Shown here: piece after piece, positions 1 to 11,507 of the stretch
Numbering within the stretch: the stretch's first letter is position 1
How the letters are laid out: the number at the start of each line of letters is the position of its first letter
NCBI RefSeq assembly: GCF_963576675.1
Contig: NC_088916.1
Span: 3,921,001-3,985,000 of the forward strand
Origin: Euphorbia lathyris
Lineage: Eukaryota; Streptophyta; Magnoliopsida; Malpighiales; Euphorbiaceae
Direction: 5' to 3'
Length of the DNA stretch: 64,000 nt
Made by a program: the position numbers and the translations under genes
The notes under the pieces: generated by a model
Told to the model about the DNA's origin: nothing
Database searches by the model: none
Seen by the model: only the letters and a program-made list of their open reading frames with translations

Positions 1-1121
1 TATCTCTGCTTGTTATGATGATCCTACTTCCTGGACCAAACCAACCTTCACCTATACCAAAAGCTTCTAATTGGTTTAGATCACTTGTGTCATCAAGAAT
101 AGCAAGAACCTTCGATCTACTTAGCTTATCCACGAGAAAAGCAGGTAGCACACAAAGCAAGTCTACATCTAGAGTTTCAATTCCTAGCAGCTTATAAAAG
201 AATTTGCTTCGCAAAGCAACTAATCCAATCTTCTCTGATTCTTCCCTAATATTGCGAAAAAAGCAACAATGCTCAAATTGATGAGATATCTGACCATAAA
301 CAATCTCTGCAATTGTCGTTTTACCAATACCACTCATTCCCCATAATCCTACAAAACGAACACCAATTGAACCCATTTCTAAACATGATAGAATCCGCTG
401 AATGTGTAAATCTATCCCAACTAACTGATTAGAAGCAATGAAGGAGATAGGATACAATTTCTTCATAATATGCTCTGAAACCTCCTCAATTAATTCGGAT
501 TCATGCCTAGATATAATGAACAAACAGCATAAATAGTCGACACAACCAAAGAAAAGATAGCACACTTGTATTTTAATTTCAACAGTTATAAATAAGTGGA
601 CTGTGGAGTGGAGTGGAGTACCTGTTACTGCTGGAAATTTCACCAGATAGATCGGCTGCTTCTGTCAAAGCAGATCTCCATTTCTCCACCTTGTATACGC
701 AGTCCGCGAACTGCTGCTTCAGTTGCTTAAATGCTTTGCCAAAATTCCCTTCCTGCTTCCTGACATGAGTGGGTTCAACCTGATAGAAAATTGGTAAAAC
801 CTTTCGATCCATTGTCTTCATACACTCCATAATCTTCACCAATTCATCGAGGCACCATCGCGATGATGCATAATTTTCTGAGAAAATGACGACGGAATAC
901 TTCGATTCTTCGATCGCTTTCAAGAGATTTGGGGAAATGTATTCTCCTCTTTCAAGATCATGTTCATCGATGAATGTCTTAACATGTTTTCGACACAAAG
1001 CAGAGTATAGATGGCTAGTAAAATTAAGGCGGGTATCAGTACCTCTAAAACTTAGAAAAACATCATAACTAGTTTTAGAGGCAGTTATTGAAGATGAAGG
1101 TGAAGATGAAGAAGAAGCCAT
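1..1121 (-). CDS. TNL disease-resistance gene copy A, 5' part (cut by window edge)
   Basis: Intracellular immune receptor of the TIR-NBS-LRR family. Exon 1 (622-1121, ATG at 1121) encodes the TIR domain with YDVFLSFRGTDTR near residue 20. Its donor is at 620-621; exon 2 starts at 506 after a TAG acceptor and joins in frame to give ...SNRHESELI. Exon 2 holds the first third of the NB-ARC domain, with P-loop GMSGIGKTT, and runs off the window. Exon 1 and the visible part of exon 2 are collinear with copy B (10434-10927 and 10318 downward) without indels, so no break is visible. The two copies are a recent tandem duplication in the same orientation. Family function (effector-triggered immunity through TIR NADase signalling) is established knowledge; the specificity of this gene is unknown. 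Confidence 0.9.
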
Positions 1122-1377
1122 TTGCAGAAATCTCAGTTGTTCTGTTTGTTAGCTACAAAGCGATTGGGGAAAAAACTTTGGAGGATTTACAGGAAGAAGC
1201 TTGGCGGAGGCAGGAATAGAAAAAGGAAGTGAGCGATAGCAGCAGCTCTGTCCTTATCTGCAGCCTCCATGAAATTTCTTCCAACTTCAGAAATTGCACA
1301 AATATTTCTAGTGTGTAGGAACATCCTATCTCCTTCTTCGAATTGACTAGTGATTGTGGGAGAATTATTCGCAAAAA
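1122..1377 (-). promoter_or_regulatory. Leader/upstream segment of TNL copy A, shared with copy B
   Basis: This stretch is highly similar to 10928-11253 upstream of copy B, so the duplication unit includes the 5' leader. Copy A lacks about 100 bp that copy B has (around 11130-11225). Short ORFs here (for example 1153-1374) are not kept intact between the copies, so I read the segment as 5' UTR and proximal promoter rather than a gene. No TATA box was assigned. Confidence 0.5.
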
Positions 1378-1415
1378 AGTTTGAGATATTTTCCTCTTAC
1401 TTCACTCCTAACTCT

Positions 1416-2102
1416 TAGCGTGTTTGGAGTTTGGAGGTTAGTGGAGGTGAGTGTTAATAAAGGTAATGGAAAGAGAAGGGAAGTGATGGAAAGGAAAGTT
1501 AAAAATTAATTTTGTTTGAGGATTTATAGGATGTAAATGAGGTTAAATGTTTAATTTCGTTTGGGAGTTTAAATCTGGAGGGTAATGAAGGTTAAATTTA
1601 TTCTGCAGAGACAAAAAAAATTTAAAAAAAGTTTACGTTACTTCCATTAACCCCCAATTTGGAGGTTAGGGTCTGCTTGGATTGAGGTTAGTGGAGGTTA
1701 ATTAAAGGGAGATTATTTGTGTAACCTTGTTTGGGAAGGAGTTTAAATGGAGGTTATTTTTCTAACCTTGCTTAACCTTGTTTGGGAATGAGTTTAAGTT
1801 TAAATGAGGGTTAAATGGAGGTTCAAAAACCTCCAATTTCAGTCCCACCAAATTGGTGGGATCCGGAGGTTCTCTAATCTCCCCTCCCTTCCCTTTCCCT
1901 CCCTTTAATTAACCTTCCCTCCCTTTAATGAACCTTGCGAAACTTTCATCCAAGCAGACCCTTTAGAGTTTGGAGGTTAGAGGAAGTAAAGATTTAACCT
2001 CATTAACTCTCAAAAAATAACTCCCAAACAAGGTTAACTTAATACTTAACCTTCCGTTACTTCCATTTACTCTCATTAACCTCCTCACAAACAAGGACTT
2101 AC
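1416..2102. mobile_element. Nested foldback (MITE-like) elements
   Basis: The outer ends are imperfect inverted repeats sharing GTTTG and GAGGTTA..G. Inside, 1669-1961 is bounded by GGGTCTGCTTGGAT and its exact complement ATCCAAGCAGACCC, with TTA next to the left end, as in Tourist-like PIF/Harbinger MITEs. The interior is made of GGAGGTTA-type repeats in both orientations and has no coding potential. It lies upstream of TNL copy A. The outer boundaries are approximate. Confidence 0.6.
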
Positions 2103-3092
2103 GCCATGTTTATTCCTTGAAGACAATGTAATGTTAGAACTCCGTAAAGGGACTATTTCGAAAACGATGTAAATTTCTTAAAAAAAATTTGACACTTTTA
2201 TGTTAGGTGGTCATAAAAACCGTCGTACCAATGGCCAGTCGGCCAGTTTCTCTGGCCGACTGTTGGCCGACTGTTCAATGGTCAAGCGTTATTTCTGACC
2301 GCCGGAGTATATAGGCATATATATTTGCATCCGTTTTTTTTTTATTATTTAACTATAAAACTGGGTCGAAGTGAATTTTTAACAATTATTATGATTTTTA
2401 TTTATGTTCAGGTGCCATTAGAAGATTTTAGTGGTGACGAGATCGATTACAATAATCGTTTAATTATTAACATGATTTTTCAGACAAGTTCAGAAGCGGT
2501 GCAAAAAAGTTGCAATTCAACATAGTTTCGAACTGATTATTGCTTCGCATAAACGGAGGAAAGCAGAAGCTCTTGAGATGTTGTCGTGAATAAACTTGTC
2601 AATTAATGAGTAAAATTACTCTTATCTGCTGACATTAGAGATAAACTTGAATTATTTTAAACCTTACGAGTAAAATTATTCCTAGATATCAATATATAGT
2701 AGTGTATTTGTACACCTTATCTATTAATAGAATATTAACAAAGAGTTAATTTAACTTATATATTATGCTTTTTTAAAATATTATTTTTAGATATCAAACT
2801 TGTACTTTTAATTTTAATTTTGTATTTGAAGTAAAATCAGTCCCAACAAAAATAACACATATCATATATTTAGTATTTCTCTAACTCGTCAATTTCTCCG
2901 ATTGAAAAGTTTCATGATGACCGGATATAATAAACTCGATCAATAAAAGTAAAATACATAAATGATTGGTTTAAAGAATAAAATTATACAGTTATCATCT
3001 TTTCATTGGAAAAGTTCACTACACCGGGATCATAGTAGAATTTCTCCGTTTATGATATTCTTATATATGTTATGTTAGACTAATTTGAATAA
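2103..3092. other. Intergenic, no gene seen
   Basis: AT-rich sequence with no supported gene. At 2236-2277 a short GC-rich patch repeats GGCCGAC. The small ORF at 2325-2525 has no recognisable motif. Confidence 0.5.
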
Positions 3093-3542
3093 GGCTTAAT
3101 ACATCATTTGCCCCCTGAACTTGTATAAAATATTCAGTTAGTCTCCTGAACTTGCATAAATTATAATCAATTGATTACTTGGTTGCAAAAAAATAAGTTA
3201 AATGCAAAAGATGTATTGCACGAGTCTTAAAAAAAAATAAAACGACCAAAATCGAGATATACGGTTCTAATATTAGAGAAGACAAGTTTGTAATTGAATA
3301 AGTAATAACTTCATTTTTAATCTATTTATGAATTACGTAATAACATTTTAAAATGCGTGGAATGCATCTTTTACATTTAATTTACTTTTTTCGACCGAGT
3401 GATCAATTGATTACATTTTTTGCAAGTTCAGGGGGCTAACTGAACATTTTATGCAAGTTCAAGGGGCTATCAGGACACTTTGAAAGTTCAGGGGCCAATC
3501 AATTTTTTGGACAAGTTCAGAAAGCAAATGATGTATTAAGCC
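3093..3542. mobile_element. MITE family 1, copy 1 (MULE-like, 9-bp TSD)
   Basis: The ends are GGCTTAATACATCATTTG and its near complement CAAATGATGTATTAAGCC. The element is flanked by a perfect 9-bp direct repeat, TTTGAATAA (3084-3092 and 3543-3551), the TSD length of Mutator-like elements. The arms are built from repeated 'CCCCTGAACTTG' units facing inward on both sides. It is non-coding. A second copy is at 61220-61733. Confidence 0.85.
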
Positions 3543-4422
3543 TTTGAATAATATTCTCATTAGTTGTGGCACTCAAAAATAATTTTACCCAAACATTATA
3601 ACAAATATATAATTATATCCTTAACATTTTCAAATGACCAATTTTATCCTTTATTACAATTATATTATACGCAGTCACGAATCTCATTATCTCCACTTTA
3701 TCTACTTGTCATGTTGTCGAACTTCAATAATTGATTAAAGACACATGTATACACATAATAAAAAAAAAAGAAGTGAAAGAACAAAATTATTGACTACAAA
3801 AATGTTCGGTTAGTAATGATTGAAAATTAACTCAACTTTCAAAGATAACATGTGAACCAAAAAAAGTGGTTCGGCAGTTGGATATAGCTAACTAGCATCA
3901 AGTAAATGTTTGAGTTCCTTCCTCAATTCTTCTATTTCAAAAGGGGCCACACGATACGTAATTCCAGTTCAATTTCTTGGTCCACTTCACGCCTTGGCGG
4001 AAGTTTCTTTGGAAACTCATCGGACATTAAGGGTGTACATCAGTTCAAAATCGAACCAAACCAAACCAAAAAAAGCAAATACCAAAATTATCAAAATAAT
4101 CGATACCGACACCAGATCGAATAGTATGTAAAACAAAAATATAACCGAACCAAAATATTTGGTTCGGTTTGGTTTTAAACCAAACAAACCAAATTAATTA
4201 AAAAACAACTCCCACAATTTGCTTTGCTAGTTTTAAATGTTCCACTTCTAGCCTTGTTGTAGATATTGGAGCCAAAGTCCCAATAATAAAAACTTCATAT
4301 CGGTCACTACGTAAGTCCGAACTCCAAACTTCAAAGACCATCAATGCAATTAACTTCGCAAAAACAGACTCCAAAATTCAGTAACCATCGATGCAATATA
4401 TCAAAAACAAAGAGTAACTTAC
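3543..4422. other. Intergenic; GGTTCGGTTTGG inverted repeats at 4042-4192
   Basis: No gene is supported. Between 4042 and 4192, GAACCAAACC-type and GGTTCGGTTTGG-type blocks face each other after TAAGGGTGTACA, a pattern common at ends of plant hAT-like repeats. The overlapping ORFs at 3906-4131 come from this repeat. A segment at 4215-4285 is a diverged direct repeat of 5370-5440. Confidence 0.4.
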
Positions 4423-4810
4423 AATGGAGAATTGATGCTCTTCTTCATGGAATAGATAGTACGAAACACAGGATGAGCACAGATTGATCCAAGAATTGCT
4501 ACTCCCTTTTCATGAAATCCAACTCCATCAAATGCTCCAACCCAAAAAATTGATCGAAGAATCACAAAAGAAGCTAAAACATCAGTTGCAGATATGTAAG
4601 AAAGTATGCTTAGATCATCTAACCAGATAGTAGGTAAGATTATAAGTGCAGAAATAAGAAGAAAGCTTTGTGTTTCACCAAAACATAAACCAGCAACTTC
4701 AATGTTCACATTTGGGAATAAGTTGTGTAAGTTATCTCCTAAGAAACCTGTTGCTGCTAAATACAACTCCAAACACATTATGATGTTGATCCAAATTCTT
4801 ACTTTGTTAC
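4423..4810 (-). pseudogene. AVT-like amino-acid transporter, middle-exon fragment (copy C)
   Basis: Similar to the exon at 54544-54980. It keeps the acceptor at 4811-4812, the hydrophobic core with LLISALIILPTIWLDDLS, and the GTAAGT donor. It has lost about 9 bp near GFL/GDNL and a block between FHEKG and CAHPVF, and a 2-bp loss after MKK shifts the frame into ...SINSPL. No neighbouring exon follows in the right place. The family (vacuolar amino-acid transporters, 11-TM AAAP/AVT1 type) is inferred from motifs. I consider it a dead fragment. Confidence 0.75.
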
Positions 4811-4878
4811 CTGTAAAAAAGTAATGATAAATAGAAATACAATATCTAAATAGGATTTTGAGATAACGTACCAAAATG

Positions 4879-4925
4879 GGGGTTAAATACATCGTTGATC
4901 ACTCAAGTTTCAAGCTCATCGCCCT
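4879..4925. mobile_element. Left end of MITE family 2 (truncated)
   Basis: GGGGTTAAATACATCGTTG follows ACCAAAATG. The same junction occurs in the corresponding intron of the other transporter copy (59634), where the complete element is present. The right terminus is missing here. Confidence 0.6.
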
Positions 4926-5052
4926 CTTTGATGCGTAGCTAATGAATTTTACAATCCTTTTGGTTGATTTTATTATATAATAGCTTAAATGAGTTTCATG
5001 CTATTTTTTACCCATTTTTTATTCATTTAGTTAAAATGGGTTAAACGAGTCA

Positions 5053-5102
5053 ACCCGTTTAATAAATGGCTTGTGTCATGTTAACTCATTTATTAAACGG
5101 GT
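5053..5102. repeat. Perfect-arm hairpin
   Basis: ACCCGTTTAATAAATGG and CATTTATTAAACGGGT form inverted arms around a spacer of about 15 bp. Such ACCCGTTTAATAAA palindromes are common in plant transposon ends, but no second terminus or TSD was found. The surrounding 4926-5454 has no gene. Confidence 0.6.
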
Positions 5103-5454
5103 CGTATCAGAGTGGACCCTTAACGAGCCATCAGAGTAGATCGACATGACCAATTAATGACCCGCCAACCCATTTTAACATGCCTAATTTGGGCTAGCTT
5201 TCTCCTTGTGTTTTAAGTGGATCACATGAGGACGTTGATTGTTGATGATTACAAGATAAGTAGTGTTAGGGACCGGAAAAGTGTGGGCTTTAAAAAAGAA
5301 AGACACCAAGTACAACTTTGAAATCATCCATAGGTATTACAGAAAAGTACAACATTGCCAATCACTTGCCAGCGAGTTTACTGCTTTAAATGTGCAACTT
5401 CTAGCCTTGTTATAGAAACTGGATCGAAGTTCCAATGATGAATCAGACTCTCAT

Positions 5455-5729
5455 TTGGCAGATACACTTCTTGATAGCTCCGTGGGTACATAACCCATCT
5501 CTTGACCGCGTATATGCATACTTGTGGATGTGTATCATGGCGTGATCAAGACCACATAAACGCGGTCCTGATCGTGTACGTTACTGCATATACAGGGTCT
5601 TATACACGTCCACGTTCAGACAGATCTGGACCACTTACATGAGGTCTGGGTCATCCATAGGACTGCGTAGACGTAGTCACATGGACGTGTCCTCTTGGGC
5701 CAATCCGGACCTCGTATACGCAAATCGAG
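5455..5729. other. CpG-rich block of unknown origin
   Basis: Base composition changes abruptly from AT-rich flanks to a block rich in CpG with recurring ACGCGGTC, GACGTGT and TGCATATAC-type words. It is non-coding and joins directly to an inverted transporter exon fragment at 5730. It may be a piece of an LTR, since LTRs elsewhere in the window carry similar CpG motif clusters. Confidence 0.4.
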
Positions 5730-5836
5730 GTCATGGTGATATGCTTCATCTTGTGCACCTTCACATATGCATCAACAGCTATACTAGGCTACTTAATGTT
5801 TGTTTCAGATGTTCAATCTCAAATAGCAATTGACAA
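5730..5836 (+). pseudogene. AVT-like transporter, start of last exon, inverted fragment
   Basis: Reads VMVICFILCTFTYASTAILG and onward for about 35 residues, matching the first part of the last exon at 53186-53692 (VLVICFILCTFTYASTAIQG). It is on the plus strand, opposite to every other transporter copy in the window, and similarity stops after IAID. It is an inverted, truncated exon copy created by rearrangement. Confidence 0.75.
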
Positions 5837-5989
5837 AACTCTCATTAATCAGAAAATGAAGTATGAGATATTGTATTATGGCTGCAATGACCAAGTTAGG
5901 AAGCATATAAATGAATTCTCCATGCATTTTTAGATTGATAAAATTACAAAACTTGAAGCAGAAAATGTACACAGTTACAGGTATAAAAA

Positions 5990-8900
5990 CTAGTGCTTCT
6001 GTAGCCTCTTAATTCTTTTCCTAATTGCAGCAGCGACACGGTATGACAGTCGGTTTCTTATGGTTATCTCTTTTTGTATTTCTATCCTAGAGCTGGGGGA
6101 TAGAAACATCAAACGTCGTAAAACATTTAAAGGAAGTGATTTGAACAGATTTGAGCAATCGGGGAGATGAATTTCTAAAAATTTCAACCCAAAAATACTG
6201 CGAGGAAGAACCCTCAGATATTGGCAATTCTCTAATCTCAAATTCTTCAGTGATGAAGGCAGTTCAGCAGGAATCTCTACAATTGCAGTAGAGCTTAAAT
6301 CTAGTGTTGCTAAACAGGTTAAAGCATTCAAAGGCGGTAGCTTTTTCAGGATTGTGCAACCACTGAGACAAAGAGTTTGAAGGCTTTTCAATTCAAAAAT
6401 GTTTGCCGGAAGAATCTTGAGGTTTCTGCAATCTGTTATGCTCAGGTGAACAAGTGATGAAGGCAGTTCAGAAGGGATTTCTACAATTGTACTAGAGCTA
6501 AAACCTAGTGATGTTAAACAGGTTAAAGCATTCAAAGACGGTAGCTTTTCCAGGATCAAGCAACCATTGAGACGAAGAGTTTGAAGGCTTTTCAATTCAA
6601 AAATGTTTGTCGGAAAATTTTTGAGATTTCTGCAACACATTATGCTCAAGTGAACAAGTGATGAAGGCAGTTCAGAGGGGATTCCTATGATACTAGTGCT
6701 AATTATTTCTAGCAATTTTAACGAGTTCAAACCATTCAAAGGAGGTATTTGTTCCAGATTTGAGCAATACCTGAGAGCAAGAGTTTCAAGGCATTTCAAT
6801 TCACAAATGTTGTCTCGAAGAATCTTGAAATCGCTGCAATGGTCGAGTGTCAAATCAACAAGTGACAACGACAGTTGGGTGGGGAGTTCTATAATGCCAC
6901 AACTAATTAGATGTAACTTTTTTAAAGACTTCAAACCATTCAACGGAGGTAATTTGGCAAGTTTTGAGCAATCACTGAGATTAAGAGTTTGAAGGCATTT
7001 CAACTCGCATATGCTGTCTGGAAGAATCTTAAGATCTTTGCAATTCTCCATGCTCCACTCAATAAGTGAGCAAGGCAATTCAGTAGGGATTTCAACAATT
7101 GCAGAACCATTTAGAACTAGCCTTTTTAAAGAGTTATACCATTCAAAGGAGGTACTTTGGCAAGTTTTGAGCAATCGCTGAGATCAAGAGTTTGAATGCA
7201 TTTCAACTCACCTATACTGTCTGGAAGAATCTTAAGATCTTTGAAATTCTCCATGCTCCACTCAATAAGTGAGCAAGGCAATTCAGTAGGGATTTCAACA
7301 ATTTCAGAACCATTTAGAACTAGCCTTTTTAAAGAGTTCAAACCATTCAACGCAGGTAGTTTGGCAAGTTTTGAGCAATCACTGAGATCAAGAGTTTGAA
7401 GGCATTTCAACTCACATATGCTGTCTGGAAGAATCTCAAGTTTTTTACATCTGCGCATACTCAACTCGTGAAGTGATGAAGAAAAGCATTTGATTGATGA
7501 AGGTAGTTCTCGTATAGCAAGCTCATCCAGTATTAACTTCTCCAAATTTCCTGTGAAGTCTGGAAATTTGCTTAGATTCCAGCAGCACCTAAGATCTTCC
7601 AATCCAGAGTTTTCAAGTTCCAAAATCTTTATGCTACTCGGAATCTCTGGAAGGATCTTTAAATTTGTGCAACCTTGGAGATAAATGGTGTGGAGAGATT
7701 TTGAATGAATGAGGCTTGGGAAGCTTCTCATGTTTTTGCAAAACCTCATATCTAAAACTCTAAGATTCTCTAGATTCCCAATACCTGGTGACCATTCTAC
7801 TATACAAGAATTCTGTAACTCCAACCTCTTTATGCAATTTGGAATCTCAGGTAGCATTGTCAAATTTGAGCAACCGGAAAGATTAAGGATACCGAGGGAT
7901 TTCAAATGAACTAGACTAGGAAGACTTGCAAGATTTTTGCAGTTTTTCATATTTAAAGTAGTAACATTGTCCCAAAATGGAACAGATGACCACCCTTCAA
8001 ATCCTGAATGCTCTAGTTCTATCCACTCTATGTCCCTTGGAATCTCTGGAAGCATCTTCAAATTTGGGCAATAACTCAGATTAAGTCGCTTGAGAGATAT
8101 CAATGTGGCCATGTTTGGAATACTCCTCAAATTCGTACACCAATGCAGGAACAGATCAGTAAGCTTGTGGAGGCATTGAATAGAATGGGGAATCTCAACT
8201 AAACTTTGGCAATCTGTAAGACATATTTTCTCCATTTTTGTTGCTGAAGAGAGATCTGGTAGCCTCCTCAGTTGAACAGCATGAGAAAGATCAAGCCGTT
8301 TAAGATTTTCAGGACCCTGCAAGAAATAAAATATAACAAGCTTATCAATTTATTTATTTATTTATTGTCATGCCAAAGATGGAATATTCAAATCTCCTTT
8401 CAAATCAGCAAAAAAAAAAGAAAACTGACACTAAAAAGAAACATTTAAACAGTATAGACTGTTGCAAATGGTTCATATTGATGGGTATAGACAACAAAAC
8501 TAAGAGTTGGGATCAAATTTTAATAGTTATATAAATTAATTTGACAAGTAATAATGTACTAATTTAGTTTTCAAGTTGCACATAGTTGAGATTTTCAAAC
8601 ATAACATAAGTGCGACTAGGAGTATGAGTAGAGCAACAGACTTGGAATCGCTTACAAGTTGGACAGGTTTTTTCAATGAGTGTGTGTGGTTATGAGAGAG
8701 TAAATAATTAAGATATATATGTCAAGAGCAAACCTTGCCATCCCAAAGTTGTATGATATTGCTTTCCAACAAGGCAAGTTCAACAAGATTCTCCAAGAAA
8801 TAATTCGACGGCAAAAAATCGAATGGATATTCTTCCCAATGCAGCAATCTTAACTTGTGCGGAAGCTGCAAGAGATTATTTGATTGAGAAGATTCAACAG

Positions 8901-10927
8901 TGAAGACTGGCTCTTGCTTCTTTTGCCAAAATAGATGACGATAAAATTTTAGAAGTCTTAAGTTGGGCATTGAATGAGACATATCCAACGCTGTAGAACT
9001 TAAGGGGACGTTTTCAACTTTAGACATATCCAAGAGTATGCCTTCCACTGCTTCGTTCCTCTAACATTCAGCAGCAGGAAACAATACAAGATTAGAAGTA
9101 CTCTATTTCCACAATTAAAATGATATATTTCATATGGATAAAAGAAATGATGTACTTTAATTTCAACTAGTCATGTAGATATTGTTAGTTAAAATTAATG
9201 GTTTCTGTTCCTAGATGTATTGTAGAGATAACATATGATAGCTTATGAGAAAAAGGAATATCATTACCATATTTGTCGTCAATAAATGAAAAACATCCTC
9301 ATGATTCCACAACAAATTACCCCTCCTCCGAGCAATATCTCGACCCATCTCCTCTATTAAATCATGCATCTCTATTGTATTGTCCCTAATAGTTATGAGA
9401 CACTTCTCACTTAGGCGAATTATTCCCCAGCCATCTAGAATACCTGTTACAGAATTCATAGCACATCCTTTGAAAAAACATGCAATATCAAGAAAGATAT
9501 CCTTCAACATATCCTCTTCTAATCCGTCGTAACTTATTTTCAAGATTCTTTGGATGGAGGGTTCTGGAGATTGTTTTAGTTTATTCAATAGAAGTTCCCA
9601 TTCGTCAAGTAACCTTTTGTGTAGATGAGAACCCAACACGATAAGAGCTAATGGAATACCTCCTGCATAATTAACGACTTTTTCTGATAACTCTTCATAG
9701 CCATTTTGAGGATGCATTTGTTTGAAGGCTTTCATACTCAACAGTCGAAGAGCATCACTTGGATTTAATCCCTCAACCTCATATATTTCATCAACAACAT
9801 TGAGGACTTGTTTATCTCTGCTTGTTATGATGATCCTACTTCCTGGACCAAACCAACCTTCACCTATACCAAAAGCTTCTAATTGGTTTAGATCAGTTAT
9901 ATCATCAAGAATAGCAAGAACCTTCGATCTACTTAGCTTATCCACAAGAAAAGCAGATAGCATACAAAGCAAGTCTACATCTGGAGTTTCAATTCCTAAC
10001 AACTTATAAAAGAATTTGTTTCGCAAAGCAACTAATCCAATCTTCTCCGATTCTTCCCTAATATTGCGAAAAAAGCAACAATGCTCAAATTGATGAGATA
10101 TCTGACCATAAACAATCTCTGCAAGTGTTGTTTTACCAATACCACTCATTCCCCATAGTCCTACAAAACGAACACCAATTGAACCCGTTCCTAAACATGA
10201 TAGAATCCGCTGAATGTGTAAATCTATCCCAACTAACTGATTAGAAGCAATGAAGGAGGTAGGATACAATTTCTTCATAATATGCTCTGCAACTTCCTCA
10301 ATTAATTCGGATTCATGCCTAGATATGATGAACAAACAGCATAAATAGTCGAGACAAACAAAGAAAAGATAGCACACTTGTATTTTAATTTCAACAGTTA
10401 TATATGAGTGGACTGTAGAGTGGAGTGGAGTACCTGTTACTGCTGGAAATTTCCCCAGATAGATCGGCTGCTTCTCTCAAAGCAGATCTCCATTTCTCCA
10501 CCTTGTATACGCGGTCCTTGAATCGCTGCTTCAGTTGCTTAAATGCTTCTCCGAAATTCCCTTCCTGCTTCCTGACATGAGTAGGCTCAACCTGATAGAA
10601 AATTGGTAAAACCTTTCGATCCATTGTCTTCATACACTCCATAATCTTCACCAATTCATCGAGGCACCATGCCGATGATGCATAATTTTCTGAGAAAATG
10701 ATGACGGAATACTTCGACTCTTCGATCGCTTTCAAGAGATTTGGGGAAATGTATTCTCCTCTTTCAAGATCATGTTCATCGATGAATGTCTTAACATGTT
10801 TTCGACACAAAGCAGAATATAGATGGCTAGTAAAATTAAGGCGGGTATCAGTACCTCTAAAACTTAGAAAAACATCATAACTAGTTTTAGAGGCAGTGAT
10901 TGAAGACGAAGATGAAGATGAAGCCAT
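5990..10927 (-). CDS. TNL disease-resistance gene copy B (frameshifted in LRR exon)
   Basis: Four exons: 10434-10927 (TIR, residues 1-165), 9268-10318 (NB-ARC), 8734-9060 (linker/first LRR), 5990-8316 (LRR). All junctions are GT-AG and keep frame. NB-ARC motifs in order: P-loop GMSGIGKTT (about residue 220), kinase-2 VLAILDDI (about 300), RNBS-B GSRIIITSRD, GLPL-type GGIPLALIVLG, RNBS-D FLDIACFF, and MHDL (about 483). The LRR exon encodes many 23-24 residue repeats of the L..LP.L..L..L type. One base is missing near 7134 compared with a sister repeat, giving a stop at 7126, so the intact reading frame is about 1,020 residues. In the shifted frame the LRRs continue for about 380 codons to the stop at 5990. 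It could be a truncated receptor or a young pseudogene. The start ATG at 10927 matches copy A. Confidence 0.9.
7012..7345 (-). repeat. Internal LRR tandem duplication, about 204 bp, containing the frameshift
   Basis: Sequence from about 7012 to 7135 recurs almost unchanged at about 7215-7341, an offset of 203 bp. A 68-codon unit would be 204 bp, and the missing base is the frameshift ('gagttatacc' here against 'gagttcaaacc' in the sister repeat). This is recent LRR expansion by unequal exchange or slippage. Confidence 0.8.
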
Positions 10928-11253
10928 TTGCAGAAGTCTCAGTTGTTCTGTTTGTTAGCTACAAAGCGATTGGGGAAATGTTTTTGGAGGATTTGCTGGA
11001 AGAAGCTTGGCGGAGGCAGGAATGGAAAAAGGAAGTGAGCGAAAGCGGCTGCTATGTCCTTTATCTGCAGCTTCCATGAAATTTCTTCCAACTTCAGAAA
11101 TTGTACAAATATCCTATCTCCTTCTTCGAATTGAGGGTGGAGGACAGGGAAGTTACTTGACTGAGAATTGGTCAAAATGACGACTGAATTTGGACTTTAA
11201 TGTAATTAAAAATAGTTGTTGAAGACCAGTGATTGTGGGAGAGTCGTTATTCG
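10928..11253 (-). promoter_or_regulatory. Leader/upstream segment of TNL copy B
   Basis: Shared with 1122-1377 of copy A up to 'gattgtgggaga..ttattcgc'. At that point copy B is interrupted by the PIF/Harbinger element. The short ORF 10939-11175 differs in frame from the copy A counterpart and is taken as untranslated leader. Confidence 0.5.
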
Positions 11254-11507
11254 CCAGTTTGGAATTAGCGGTTAGCCGAGCTGTTAACTGATTTGATTAA
11301 CTGATTTGATTAACTATTTGTGTAGATTTATTTGGTAAAAATTAGCTAATTGATAATAGCGGTTTGTACAAAAAAGACGAATAAGGGCATTTCTTTTTTT
11401 AATACATAAAAATATATTTAAAATAATTAAAAGTATTTTCATATCTTTATTAATGCATACACATTAAAGAAAAACATATGTTTATTTATACAAATGAAAA
11501 CAAATGT

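Noticed and set aside
1153..1374. Small ORF upstream of TNL copy A (and 10939-11175 upstream of copy B)
   Set aside because: Reading frame and start differ between near-identical copies, so it is not maintained as protein; treated as leader.
2325..2525. 66-codon plus-strand ORF
   Set aside because: AT-rich, no recognisable motif, no splice or start context support.
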